Assembly (NCBI GenBank): GCA_031287655.1
Contig: JAITSR010000383.1
Span: 1 to 6,271, forward strand
Source: Clostridiales bacterium
Lineage (GTDB): Bacteria > Bacillota > Clostridia > WRLR01
Direction: 5' to 3'
DNA: 6,271 bases
Positions 1 to 5,281 of the stretch are shown piece after piece. Under the pieces are notes generated by a model. That model did no database searches. It saw only the letters and a list, made by a program, of their open reading frames with translations, and was not told the origin of the DNA. Every line of letters begins with the position of its first letter. Position 1 is the first letter of the stretch. The position numbers and the translations under genes were made by a program.

Positions 1-755
1 AACCCAAAGTATTCATCATAGCGATCATCCGTGATCGTATCAATTTTGAGGTTGTTCACGCCGGTGAAGATGCTTTCCTTGGAGATGCGCAGGCAGCCCG
101 TTACCGCGGCAAATTCCATGGAAGCGTTGGTCTTGAACGCCTCACCCAAAAAGACGCGCATGAAGGAGCTCATTTCACCGTAATACCCGTTGTGAAAGGC
201 CCTATCCAAAGGCACGTCGTACTCATCAATCAACAGAATTGCTTTTTGACCATAATGCGCTTCAAGCATGCGTGAGAGGATTTTTAAGCTGCTCGCCAGA
301 TGCTGCTGCGTCGCAGTCCGCGCTTTTAACGCTGCGAAGGTGTTCAAGACCTCTGGCTCCATATGTTGGCTTCTCCCCAAAAAAGCCAGCCTAAGACATT
401 CGTTAGCCACTTGTACCCCCACCCTCTCCAGCGCATCCGCAAAGTTTGCGCCCTCCACGCTTTTTAACGTGAGGAAAATGACGGGATTGCGGTTCATGTA
501 CTGTTCGCAGAGAGCCTGTTCCTTCATAATGTCCAGCCCGGCAAAGATGTCCCTGTGATCCGCGCCGATCTCAAAGAAGGCTTGCAGCATCGTCATATTC
601 AGCGTTTTTCCAAACCGGCGCGGCCGCGTGAACAGGTTCACCGTACCTCTGTTTTGCAGCAGGTCCCGGATAAAATTGGTCTTATCAATATAGTAGAAGT
701 CTTGCTTTCGCAAATTTACGAATATATCCGCGCCAACCGGCAGCTTTTGATGCAT
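1..755 (-). CDS. AAA-ATPase-like protein (PF09820 type), 3'-truncated by window edge
   Basis: Reading the minus strand from ATG at 755 gives 251 residues without a stop; the C-terminal part lies outside the window. The start MHQKLPVGADIFVNLRK, then FYYIDKT (residues 20-26), is the typical opening of the AAA-ATPase-like family. The P-loop-like TRPRRFGKTLNM spans 43-54 with K50/T51, and a Walker B ILLIDEYDVPL spans 173-183. A sensor-like stretch TGCLRISKESIFTGVNNL (219-236) and DDRYDEYFG at the edge are also family signatures. Members usually run to 500-600 residues and often end in a PD-(D/E)XK nuclease-like domain, which cannot be seen here. The molecular role is not established; such genes are patchy and often multicopy in gut Clostridia and Bacteroidetes. 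The DNA is about 40-55% GC in sampled lines, against roughly 60-75% in neighbours, and uses codons such as tta and agg, which suggests transfer. ATG 755 is preferred over in-frame GTG 764 and GTG 809 because of the ribosome site at 764-769. Family call firm, function unknown. Confidence 0.9.
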   Translation of the reverse strand, partial: MHQKLPVGADIFVNLRKQDFYYIDKTNFIRDLLQNRGTVNLFTRPRRFGKTLNMTMLQAFFEIGADHRDIFAGLDIMKEQALCEQYMNRNPVIFLTLKSVEGANFADALERVGVQVANECLRLAFLGRSQHMEPEVLNTFAALKARTATQQHLASSLKILSRMLEAHYGQKAILLIDEYDVPLDRAFHNGYYGEMSSFMRVFLGEAFKTNASMEFAAVTGCLRISKESIFTGVNNLKIDTITDDRYDEYFG

Positions 756-763
756 ATACCGCA

Positions 764-769
764 CCTTCT
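764..769 (-). promoter_or_regulatory. Ribosome binding site of the AAA-ATPase-like gene
   Basis: On the minus strand AGAAGG (followed by TG) lies 8 nt before ATG 755. This is a good Shine-Dalgarno match at normal spacing. It supports ATG 755 over the in-frame upstream GTG codons at 764 and 809, neither of which has a well-spaced purine-rich site. Confidence 0.7.
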
Positions 770-815
770 TTCTTTGATTGCAACCAGAATTACTCGAACC
801 CGCACTCACGACATA

Positions 816-824
816 AGTATAGCA
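816..824 (-). promoter_or_regulatory. Extended -10 promoter for the AAA-ATPase-like gene
   Basis: The minus strand reads TGCTATACT, a match to the extended -10 form TGnTATAAT (TATACT is 5/6 to consensus). No good -35 box is visible at 16-18 bp upstream, which is common for extended -10 promoters. The predicted transcript start is near 809, giving a leader of about 50 nt to ATG 755. Prediction from sequence only. Confidence 0.5.
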
Positions 825-870
825 CAACCTCCGAGAAAATTGTAGCCGCGGTTGCCGATTGTCGTCGCCC

Positions 871-900
871 TTGAAAAGTATGTGCTTCCCGTATTATACT
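871..900 (+). promoter_or_regulatory. Sigma70/SigA-type promoter for the kinase gene
   Basis: TTGAAA at 871-876 (5/6 to TTGACA) is followed after 18 bp by TATACT at 895-900 (5/6 to TATAAT). The predicted start is near 907, leaving a leader of about 118 nt before ATG 1025. That leader is longer than needed for translation and could carry post-transcriptional control, but no recognised structure was seen in it. The promoter probably drives the kinase and the regulator gene 12 bp behind it. Confidence 0.55.
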
Positions 901-903
901 GGA

Positions 904-928
904 AACATATGAGTTGCTGAACATATGA
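904..928. repeat. 9-bp direct repeat with CATATG cores at the promoter start region
   Basis: AACATATGA occurs at 904-912 and again at 920-928, 16 bp apart. Each copy contains the palindrome CATATG. The repeat begins just downstream of the predicted -10 box of the kinase promoter, where a repressor site would act, but no binding protein is known. Confidence 0.5.
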
Positions 929-1003
929 ATGACAGAATTTAACATTCGCGCGACGAAGGAAAATGTGAAGCTGGATCGCGAATGAAATCCATATTAACAT
1001 CTT

Positions 1004-1018
1004 AGGGGAGACAGGCGG
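1004..1018 (+). promoter_or_regulatory. Ribosome binding region of the kinase gene
   Basis: Two purine-rich candidates precede ATG 1025. AGGGGAG at 1004-1010 is the stronger match but is 14 nt from the start. AGGCGG at 1013-1018 is a partial match with a usual 6-nt spacer. Protein homology (MKQFTVTFENG as the first strand of a TGS domain) supports ATG 1025 in either case. Confidence 0.5.
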
Positions 1019-1024
1019 TTTTCG

Positions 1025-2812
1025 ATGAAACAATTTACAGTAACGTTTGAGAACGGGGATACGGCGCAGGTCGACAGCGGCACAACGCTGCTGGAGCTCG
1101 CGGATCAATTTGCGCATCCCGAGAGTCAGGCCGCGTTGAGCGAGGGTCAGGCTGCGCCTCATGAGGATCATTCAGCGCCGCGCGAGAGTCAGGCGGCGCC
1201 TTACGCGGATCAATCGGCGACGCGCGAGGGTCCGGCAGTCTCGCACAGGGTCGTCGCGGCGATTCTGGACAACGCGGAGACGGACCTCTCGGCGAAGATC
1301 ACGCGCGACGCGCGCGTCCGCTTTTTGGACGTCGGCACGCCCGAGGGGCATCGCGTCTACGAGCGGAGCATGATCTTTATGCTCGCGCGGGCGGTCAAGG
1401 AGCTCTACCCCGACCGTAAGGTCGTCGTCCGCCATTCCGTCCGCTTTGACATCTACTTTGAAATCATCGGCGACAGCGAGCTTTTGCCGGAAGAACTCGC
1501 CGAAATCGAGCGCTGTATGCGCGCCTATTCGGCCCGAAAGCTCCCCTTTGTGCGCACCGAGATCCAAATCGGCGAGGCGGAGCGGCTGTTTGCGGCAAAG
1601 GAGCGGCACGACCTGTACGACGCGATCCGTGAGCGGCACAGGCCATATGTCGCTTTTTATGAGTTTGACGGGATGCTGGACTATTCCTACGGCCACCTCG
1701 TCCCGGATTCCGGCTGCCTCACCGATTTTACGCTGCTCTATCACTATCCGGGCGCGATCGTCACGCTCCCCAAACCGGTGCATAAAAAACCGGCCGCCGC
1801 GCGGGTTATGATGTACAACGACAGGCCGAAGCTGCTCTCCGTGTTCGCGGAATACAAGAACTGGGGCCGGATACTCGGCGTCGAGAGCATCGGCGCGTTC
1901 AACAAAATCGTGCGCAGCGGCGGCACGCAGGACATCATTCGCGTGGCCGAGGCGCTTTCGGAAAAGAAAATCTCGCAGATCGCGGACGCGATCACCGGTT
2001 CGGCGGAGCGCAAGAAGATCGTGCTGGTCTCCGGGCCTTCCTCGTCCGGCAAGACGACGTTCGCGAACCGGCTTTCGATCCAGCTTCGCGTGAACGGCTA
2101 TGTGACCTCGATCGTCTCGATGGACGACTATTTTTTGAACCGCGAGGACGGCCCGCGCGACGAGAACGGCGCGTATGACTTCGAGTGCCCGGAGGCCTTG
2201 GACATCGAGTTGTTCATGAGCCAGATGAAGGCTCTGATCAACGGGCAGTCGGTGAGCGTGCCGATCTACAATTTTAAAAAAGGCCGCCGTGAGGAACTTG
2301 CGCGTCCCATGCGCGTCGGCGACGGCCAGATCATGATCGTCGAGGGCATACACGGTCTGAATCCCAAGATTACGGCGGCGATCCCAAAGGAGCATAAATA
2401 CAAGATTTATATCAGCGCGCTGACGACGCTGAACATCGACGACCACAACCGAATCCCGACGACCGACTCGCGCCTGATCCGGCGGATTGTGCGGGATCAC
2501 CAGTTCCGCGCCTCCAAGGCGATCGACACGATCCGCATGTGGCCGACCGTGCGCGCGGGGGAGGAAGCGTATATCTTCCCCTATCAGGAGAGCTGCGACA
2601 GCATGTTCAATTCCGGGCTGATCTATGAACTCGGCGCGATGAAGCAGAGCGCGCTGCCGCTGCTCGGGGCGATCGGGCGGGACGCGCCGGAGTATCCCGA
2701 GGCCGTGCGCCTCGCGAAGTTCATCAGCTATTTCGCGCCGATCCCGGTCGGCGAAATCCCCGCAAACTCAATCCTGCGCGAGTTTCTGGGAGGCAGCTGT
2801 TTTCATGTATAA
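1025..2812 (+). CDS. TGS-domain nucleoside (uridine kinase-like) kinase
   Basis: The product has 595 residues. It begins with a TGS-type beta-grasp domain (MKQFTVTFENGDTAQV to about residue 29, resuming at RVVAAILDNAETDLSAKI near 75-92). Next is a region like the threonyl/alanyl-tRNA synthetase editing (SAD) domain, with GHRVYERS around H109 and GHLVPDSG further on. The C-terminal half is a P-loop kinase of the uridine kinase/phosphoribulokinase class: GPSSSGKTT at 337-345 with K343, SMDDYF at 365-370 (D367/D368 as likely catalytic acids), IMIVEGIHGL at 436-445, and an Arg-rich lid (RLIRRIVRDHQFRAS). By family the enzyme should transfer phosphate from ATP to a nucleoside; the substrate cannot be read from sequence. 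The protein is predicted cytosolic. It is about 40 residues longer than expected because of a tandem repeat insertion at 33-74. The next gene starts 12 bp downstream, so they probably share a transcript. Architecture confident, substrate not. Confidence 0.92.
   Translation: MKQFTVTFENGDTAQVDSGTTLLELADQFAHPESQAALSEGQAAPHEDHSAPRESQAAPYADQSATREGPAVSHRVVAAILDNAETDLSAKITRDARVRFLDVGTPEGHRVYERSMIFMLARAVKELYPDRKVVVRHSVRFDIYFEIIGDSELLPEELAEIERCMRAYSARKLPFVRTEIQIGEAERLFAAKERHDLYDAIRERHRPYVAFYEFDGMLDYSYGHLVPDSGCLTDFTLLYHYPGAIVTLPKPVHKKPAAARVMMYNDRPKLLSVFAEYKNWGRILGVESIGAFNKIVRSGGTQDIIRVAEALSEKKISQIADAITGSAERKKIVLVSGPSSSGKTTFANRLSIQLRVNGYVTSIVSMDDYFLNREDGPRDENGAYDFECPEALDIELFMSQMKALINGQSVSVPIYNFKKGRREELARPMRVGDGQIMIVEGIHGLNPKITAAIPKEHKYKIYISALTTLNIDDHNRIPTTDSRLIRRIVRDHQFRASKAIDTIRMWPTVRAGEEAYIFPYQESCDSMFNSGLIYELGAMKQSALPLLGAIGRDAPEYPEAVRLAKFISYFAPIPVGEIPANSILREFLGGSCFHV
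1121..1246 (+). repeat. Six-copy 21-bp (heptapeptide) tandem repeat inside the TGS domain
   Basis: Six in-frame 21-bp units at 1121, 1142, 1163, 1184, 1205 and 1226 encode ESQAALS, EGQAAPH, EDHSAPR, ESQAAPY, ADQSATR and EGPAVSH (residues 33-74). The consensus is roughly E-x-Q-A-A-P-x. Units 2-3 match units 4-5 at 34 of 42 bases, so a 42-bp unit may have been duplicated. The block interrupts the TGS domain between its first helix (LLELADQFA) and the following strand (HRVVAAILDN). Heptad length does not imply coiled coil here, because Pro and small residues dominate. Confidence 0.85.
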
Positions 2813-2824
2813 AGGAAGAAAGGA

Positions 2825-3391
2825 ATGGTCATAATCATGGCAAATGAAGCAAACGAGGTTGCGGAGCGCCTCAGGGGGCTGCGCGAATCCTGCGACACAA
2901 CCGCCGCGGAGCTCGCCGCGCGGCTTTCGATCCCGGTCGAGACCTATCTCGGCTACGAGGACGGCAGCGTCGATATTCCGATCAGCGCGCTCTACAAGGT
3001 CGTCGGCATCTTCAACGTCGACCTGACGGAGCTTTTGACGGGAAATTCGCCCAAGCTCGACACTTACTGCGTCGTGCGGGACGGGCAGGGGATCGGCGTC
3101 GACCGCTATCCGGGCTATCAGTTCACGAGCGTCGCGTTCAACTTTCAGCACAGGAAGATGGAGCCCCTGATCGTGACGCTGGACTTCGACGCGGACGATC
3201 CGCATAAAAAGCTCGTGACCCACACGGGACAGGAATTTAACTATGTGATCGACGGGACGGTCCGGCTGACGCTCGGCACGAAGGACATTCTCCTGCGCCG
3301 GGGCGACTGCTGCTACTTTGACCCGATGATTCCGCACGGGCAGCACGCGGTCGAGGGCAGCGCGCGGTTTTTGACCGTGATCTTGGAATGA
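2825..3391 (+). CDS. XRE-family regulator with C-terminal cupin domain
   Basis: The product has 188 residues (184 if ATG 2837 is used). Residues about 13-73 form a lambda-repressor-like helix-turn-helix (RLRGLRESCDTTAAELAARL, then ETYLGYEDGSVDIPISAL, ending ELLTG). Residues about 110-188 form a single cupin barrel with THTGQEFNYVIDG (H133, E137, G144) and GDCCYFDPMIPHGQHA (G160, H171). The usual first His of the cupin HxH pair appears as V131, so metal binding may be incomplete or absent. XRE-cupin proteins are small-molecule-sensing transcription regulators. The gene starts 12 bp after the kinase gene and lies 102 bp before an acyl-CoA synthetase gene, its most likely target. GGAAG at 2814-2818 with 6-nt spacing favours ATG 2825; AAGGA at 2820-2824 could serve ATG 2837, and MANEANEV is a plausible alternative N-terminus. 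Ligand unknown, perhaps an acyl-CoA or carboxylic acid by context. Confidence 0.92.
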   Translation: MVIIMANEANEVAERLRGLRESCDTTAAELAARLSIPVETYLGYEDGSVDIPISALYKVVGIFNVDLTELLTGNSPKLDTYCVVRDGQGIGVDRYPGYQFTSVAFNFQHRKMEPLIVTLDFDADDPHKKLVTHTGQEFNYVIDGTVRLTLGTKDILLRRGDCCYFDPMIPHGQHAVEGSARFLTVILE

Positions 3392-3396
3392 CTTGA

Positions 3397-3445
3397 AATT
3401 CACAAAAGGTGAATTGAGATTCTAAATATATGAATAACAGTTCAC
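3397..3445. promoter_or_regulatory. Candidate operator: four phased TTCAC/GTGAA half-sites
   Basis: AATTCAC (3397-3403) and GTGAATT (3409-3415) form a perfect 7-bp inverted repeat around AAAAG. A second, looser pair follows as ATGAA (3430-3434) and TTCAC (3441-3445). The four half-site centres at 3401, 3411, 3432 and 3443 are spaced 10, 21 and 11 bp, close to whole helical turns, so all would face the same side of the DNA. The position just upstream of the synthetase gene and just after the regulator gene suggests a binding site for the XRE-cupin protein. The first pair could also form a weak RNA hairpin, but no U-run follows, so a terminator is unlikely. Confidence 0.45.
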
Positions 3446-3449
3446 ACTC

Positions 3450-3455
3450 TATAAA
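3450..3455 (+). promoter_or_regulatory. Possible -10 box of the acyl-CoA synthetase gene
   Basis: TATAAA is 5/6 to the consensus and would start transcription near 3462, about 32 nt before ATG 3494. No convincing -35 box exists 15-18 bp upstream (the stretch reads close to TATATG), so the promoter may need an activator. Alternatively the gene may be read through from the upstream kinase-regulator transcript. Confidence 0.3.
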
Positions 3456-3485
3456 TCGGAAATTGGGTTAACCGGAAGGGGAATC

Positions 3486-3490
3486 GGAGG
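3486..3490 (+). promoter_or_regulatory. Ribosome binding site of the synthetase gene
   Basis: GGAGG lies only 3 nt before ATG 3494, closer than usual. A second purine run, AAGGGGA at 3476-3482, is 11 nt away. The protein start MLERFLRRVEFSSYEDF fits what I recall of family N-termini, so ATG 3494 is kept despite the unusual spacing. Confidence 0.5.
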
Positions 3491-3493
3491 AAT

Positions 3494-5254
3494 ATGCTCG
3501 AACGATTTTTACGGCGCGTGGAATTTTCATCTTATGAGGACTTCATCGCGAACTACAAGCTCGACGTGCCGGAGGGCTTCAATTTTGGTTTTGACGTCGT
3601 GGACGCGTGGGCCGAGGCGGCCCCCAAAAAGCGCGCGCTGCTCTGGTGCGACGATCACGGCGGGGAAGCGGATTTTACGTTTTCGGACATTCGCGCGCTG
3701 AGCAACCGGACCGCGAATTTCTTTGCGCGGATTGGGATCAAAAAGGGCGACTTTGTGATGCTGATCCTAAAACAGCGCTATGAGTATTGGATTTGCGCGG
3801 TCGCGCTGCACAAGCTCGGCGCGGTCGTGATCCCGGCGACGTCGCAGCTCACGAAAAAGGACATCGCCTACCGCAACAACGCCGCGGGTGTTTCGGCGAT
3901 CGTCGCGCTCGCGGACGCGGAGCTGCTCGCGAATATCCGCGCGGCGCTGCCGGAGTCCCCGACCGTGCGCCATGTCGTGTGCGTAGACGCCGATACCGCA
4001 AATAATGCGGACGCCGCAGCAGCATCTGCCGCCGTGTCTGCCACTGCCGCCGCGCCTGCTTCCGCATCTGCCGCGGCCGACCCCATCGCGGGGGATTTCC
4101 TTGACTTTCACGCGGAGATCGCGAAATGCCCGGATACCTTTGCGAGGCCCGAAGGCGACGCGGCGAACAAAGTCTCGGACTTCTTTTTAATGTACTTTAC
4201 TTCGGGTACGACCGGGATGCCTAAGATGGTCATGCACGACTATTCCTATCCGCTCGGGCATATCACGACCGCAAAATACTGGCAGCGCGTTGTGGACGGC
4301 GGCCTGCACCTGACGATCTCAGACTCGGGCTGGGCGAAGTTCGGCTGGGGCAAAATCTATGGCCAATGGATCGCGGGCGCGGCGATCTTCGCGTATGATA
4401 TGGACCGCTTTGTGCCGGGCCGGATGCTGGAGGTCATGCAAAAATACCCGATCGCGACGTTCTGCGCGCCGCCGACGATGTACCGCTTCATGATTCAGGA
4501 GGATGTGCGCGCCTATGATCTCTCGTCGATCGTGCGGTATTCGACCGCGGGCGAGCCGCTGAACCCCGAGGTGTTCAACCAGTGGAAGGCGATGACCGGG
4601 CTCGGGATCATCGAGGGCTTCGGGCAGAGCGAGTCGTCCGTGCTGCTCGCGAATTTTGAGTGGTTCCCGCCCAAGCCGGGATCGATGGGCAAGCCGTCCC
4701 CGCTCTATGACATCGCGATCGTCAATGAGGACTTCGAGGTCTGTGAGGAAGGGATCGAGGGCCGGATCGTCGTGCGCGGCGTCGATCGGTACGTGCCGCC
4801 GGGCCTGTTTCAGTTTTATTATAAAGATGAGGCGCTGACGGCCGAGGCTTGGAAAAACGGCTGCTACAACACGGGCGACGTCGCGTGGATGGACTCGGAC
4901 GGCTATTATTGGTTCGTCGGGCGCAATGACGACATCATCAAGTGCTCCGGCTATCGGATCGGTCCTTTCGAGGTCGAGAGCGCGCTGCTCGAGCACGCGG
5001 CGGTCGTCGAGTGCGCCGTGACGGCGGCGCCGGACCCGATTCGCGGGCAGATTGTGAAGGCGACGGTCGTGCTCGCGCGAAACTACACGGCGAGCGAGGG
5101 ACTCGTGAAGGAATTGCAGGATCATGTAAAGAAGGTTACGGCCCCGTATAAATATCCAAGGCTCGTCGAGTTCGTCGACGAGCTGCCAAAAACGATCGGC
5201 GGCAAGATCAAGCGCGGCGAGATTCGGGCGGAAAACCAGAAGCAGCAATCGTAA
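3494..5254 (+). CDS. AMP-forming acyl-CoA synthetase, medium-chain (MACS) type
   Basis: The product has 586 residues of the ANL adenylating superfamily. It should activate a carboxylic acid with ATP to an acyl-adenylate and pass it to coenzyme A. Visible motifs in order: phosphate-binding YFTSGTTGMPK (234-244), SDSGWAKFGWGKIYGQW, YSTAGEPLNPEVF, GFGQSES (375-381), NTGD (459-462), GRNDDIIKCSGYRIG (476-490, hinge region) and PKTIGGKIKR with catalytic Lys571. The GWAKFGWGKIYGQW region resembles medium-chain acyl-CoA synthetases more than acetyl-CoA synthetase, but the acid cannot be named. All catalytic elements look intact. The enzyme is probably cytosolic; no signal peptide or membrane segment is seen. 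An Ala-rich stretch at 165-196 lengthens it by about 30 residues. It follows the XRE-cupin regulator gene, and this pairing is familiar in Clostridia as far as I recall. The 3' end faces the convergent radical SAM gene across 22 bp. Confidence 0.95.
   Translation: MLERFLRRVEFSSYEDFIANYKLDVPEGFNFGFDVVDAWAEAAPKKRALLWCDDHGGEADFTFSDIRALSNRTANFFARIGIKKGDFVMLILKQRYEYWICAVALHKLGAVVIPATSQLTKKDIAYRNNAAGVSAIVALADAELLANIRAALPESPTVRHVVCVDADTANNADAAAASAAVSATAAAPASASAAADPIAGDFLDFHAEIAKCPDTFARPEGDAANKVSDFFLMYFTSGTTGMPKMVMHDYSYPLGHITTAKYWQRVVDGGLHLTISDSGWAKFGWGKIYGQWIAGAAIFAYDMDRFVPGRMLEVMQKYPIATFCAPPTMYRFMIQEDVRAYDLSSIVRYSTAGEPLNPEVFNQWKAMTGLGIIEGFGQSESSVLLANFEWFPPKPGSMGKPSPLYDIAIVNEDFEVCEEGIEGRIVVRGVDRYVPPGLFQFYYKDEALTAEAWKNGCYNTGDVAWMDSDGYYWFVGRNDDIIKCSGYRIGPFEVESALLEHAAVVECAVTAAPDPIRGQIVKATVVLARNYTASEGLVKELQDHVKKVTAPYKYPRLVEFVDELPKTIGGKIKRGEIRAENQKQQS
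3986..4081 (+). repeat. Ala-rich low-complexity insertion in the acyl-CoA synthetase
   Basis: Residues 165-196 (starting DADTANNADAAAASAAVSA) are mostly Ala with Ser, Thr, Asp and Pro. They sit between RHVVCVD and DPIAGDFLDFHAEI, where the domain normally has a short loop. The 11-mer GCATCTGCCGC occurs twice, at 4022-4032 and 4064-4074, 42 bp apart. Codons here are often gca, gct, tct, act and cct, unlike the gcg-dominated codon use on either side. It looks like repeat-driven expansion of a surface loop rather than a domain. Confidence 0.75.
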
Positions 5255-5268
5255 CACATTAACCGCTG

Positions 5269-5281
5269 ATTAGTCACTAAT
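5269..5281. repeat. 13-bp palindrome between convergent genes
   Basis: ATTAGT-C-ACTAAT is a perfect 6+1+6 inverted repeat covering the stop codon (5277-5279, minus) of the radical SAM gene. As RNA the loop would be too tight and the stem AT-rich, so it is a poor terminator. No GC-rich hairpin with a U-run was found in the 22-bp space between the two convergent genes. Confidence 0.5.

Larger units (their letters stand above)
756..1024. other. Divergent intergenic region
   Basis: This 269-bp gap separates the leftward AAA-ATPase-like gene from the rightward kinase gene. It is AT-richer than the flanking right-hand genes and holds one promoter candidate in each direction (816-824 minus, 871-900 plus), a 9-bp direct repeat (904-928) and the leader of the kinase gene. 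No RNA gene, known riboswitch or terminator hairpin with a U-run could be recognised. Confidence 0.6.

Noticed and set aside
268..845. Two plus-strand frames of 96 codons opposite the AAA-ATPase-like gene
   Set aside because: Cys/Ser/Arg-rich translations without motifs; the minus strand gives a continuous, well-conserved protein instead.
806..1171. A 121-codon minus-strand frame across the divergent promoter region
   Set aside because: It overlaps the kinase start and both promoters, lacks a ribosome site and recognisable domains.
1121..1246. The 21-bp repeats as a CRISPR array or coiled coil
   Set aside because: There are no spacers between the units and they are in frame inside a gene. 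Pro and small residues without a hydrophobic a/d pattern rule against a coiled coil.
1172..2500. A 442-codon open frame on the minus strand across the kinase gene
   Set aside because: It mirrors the kinase codons in GC-rich DNA, has no recognisable motifs, an Arg/Asp/Val-heavy composition and no ribosome site. The plus-strand protein has intact P-loop kinase motifs.
2768..3403. A 211-codon minus-strand frame over the regulator gene
   Set aside because: No family features; the plus-strand frame encodes a clear HTH plus cupin protein.
3397..3415. Inverted repeat after the regulator gene as a Rho-independent terminator
   Set aside because: The 7-bp stem is AT-rich and is followed by GAGATTCT rather than a T-run; an operator role fits better.
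3466..3473. GGTTAACC palindrome near the predicted synthetase transcript start
   Set aside because: Eight bases, no repeats of it nearby and no extension of symmetry; too short to call a site.
4319..5257. A 312-codon open frame on the minus strand across the acyl-CoA synthetase
   Set aside because: It is a shadow of the synthetase reading frame with Arg/His-rich, motif-free sequence.
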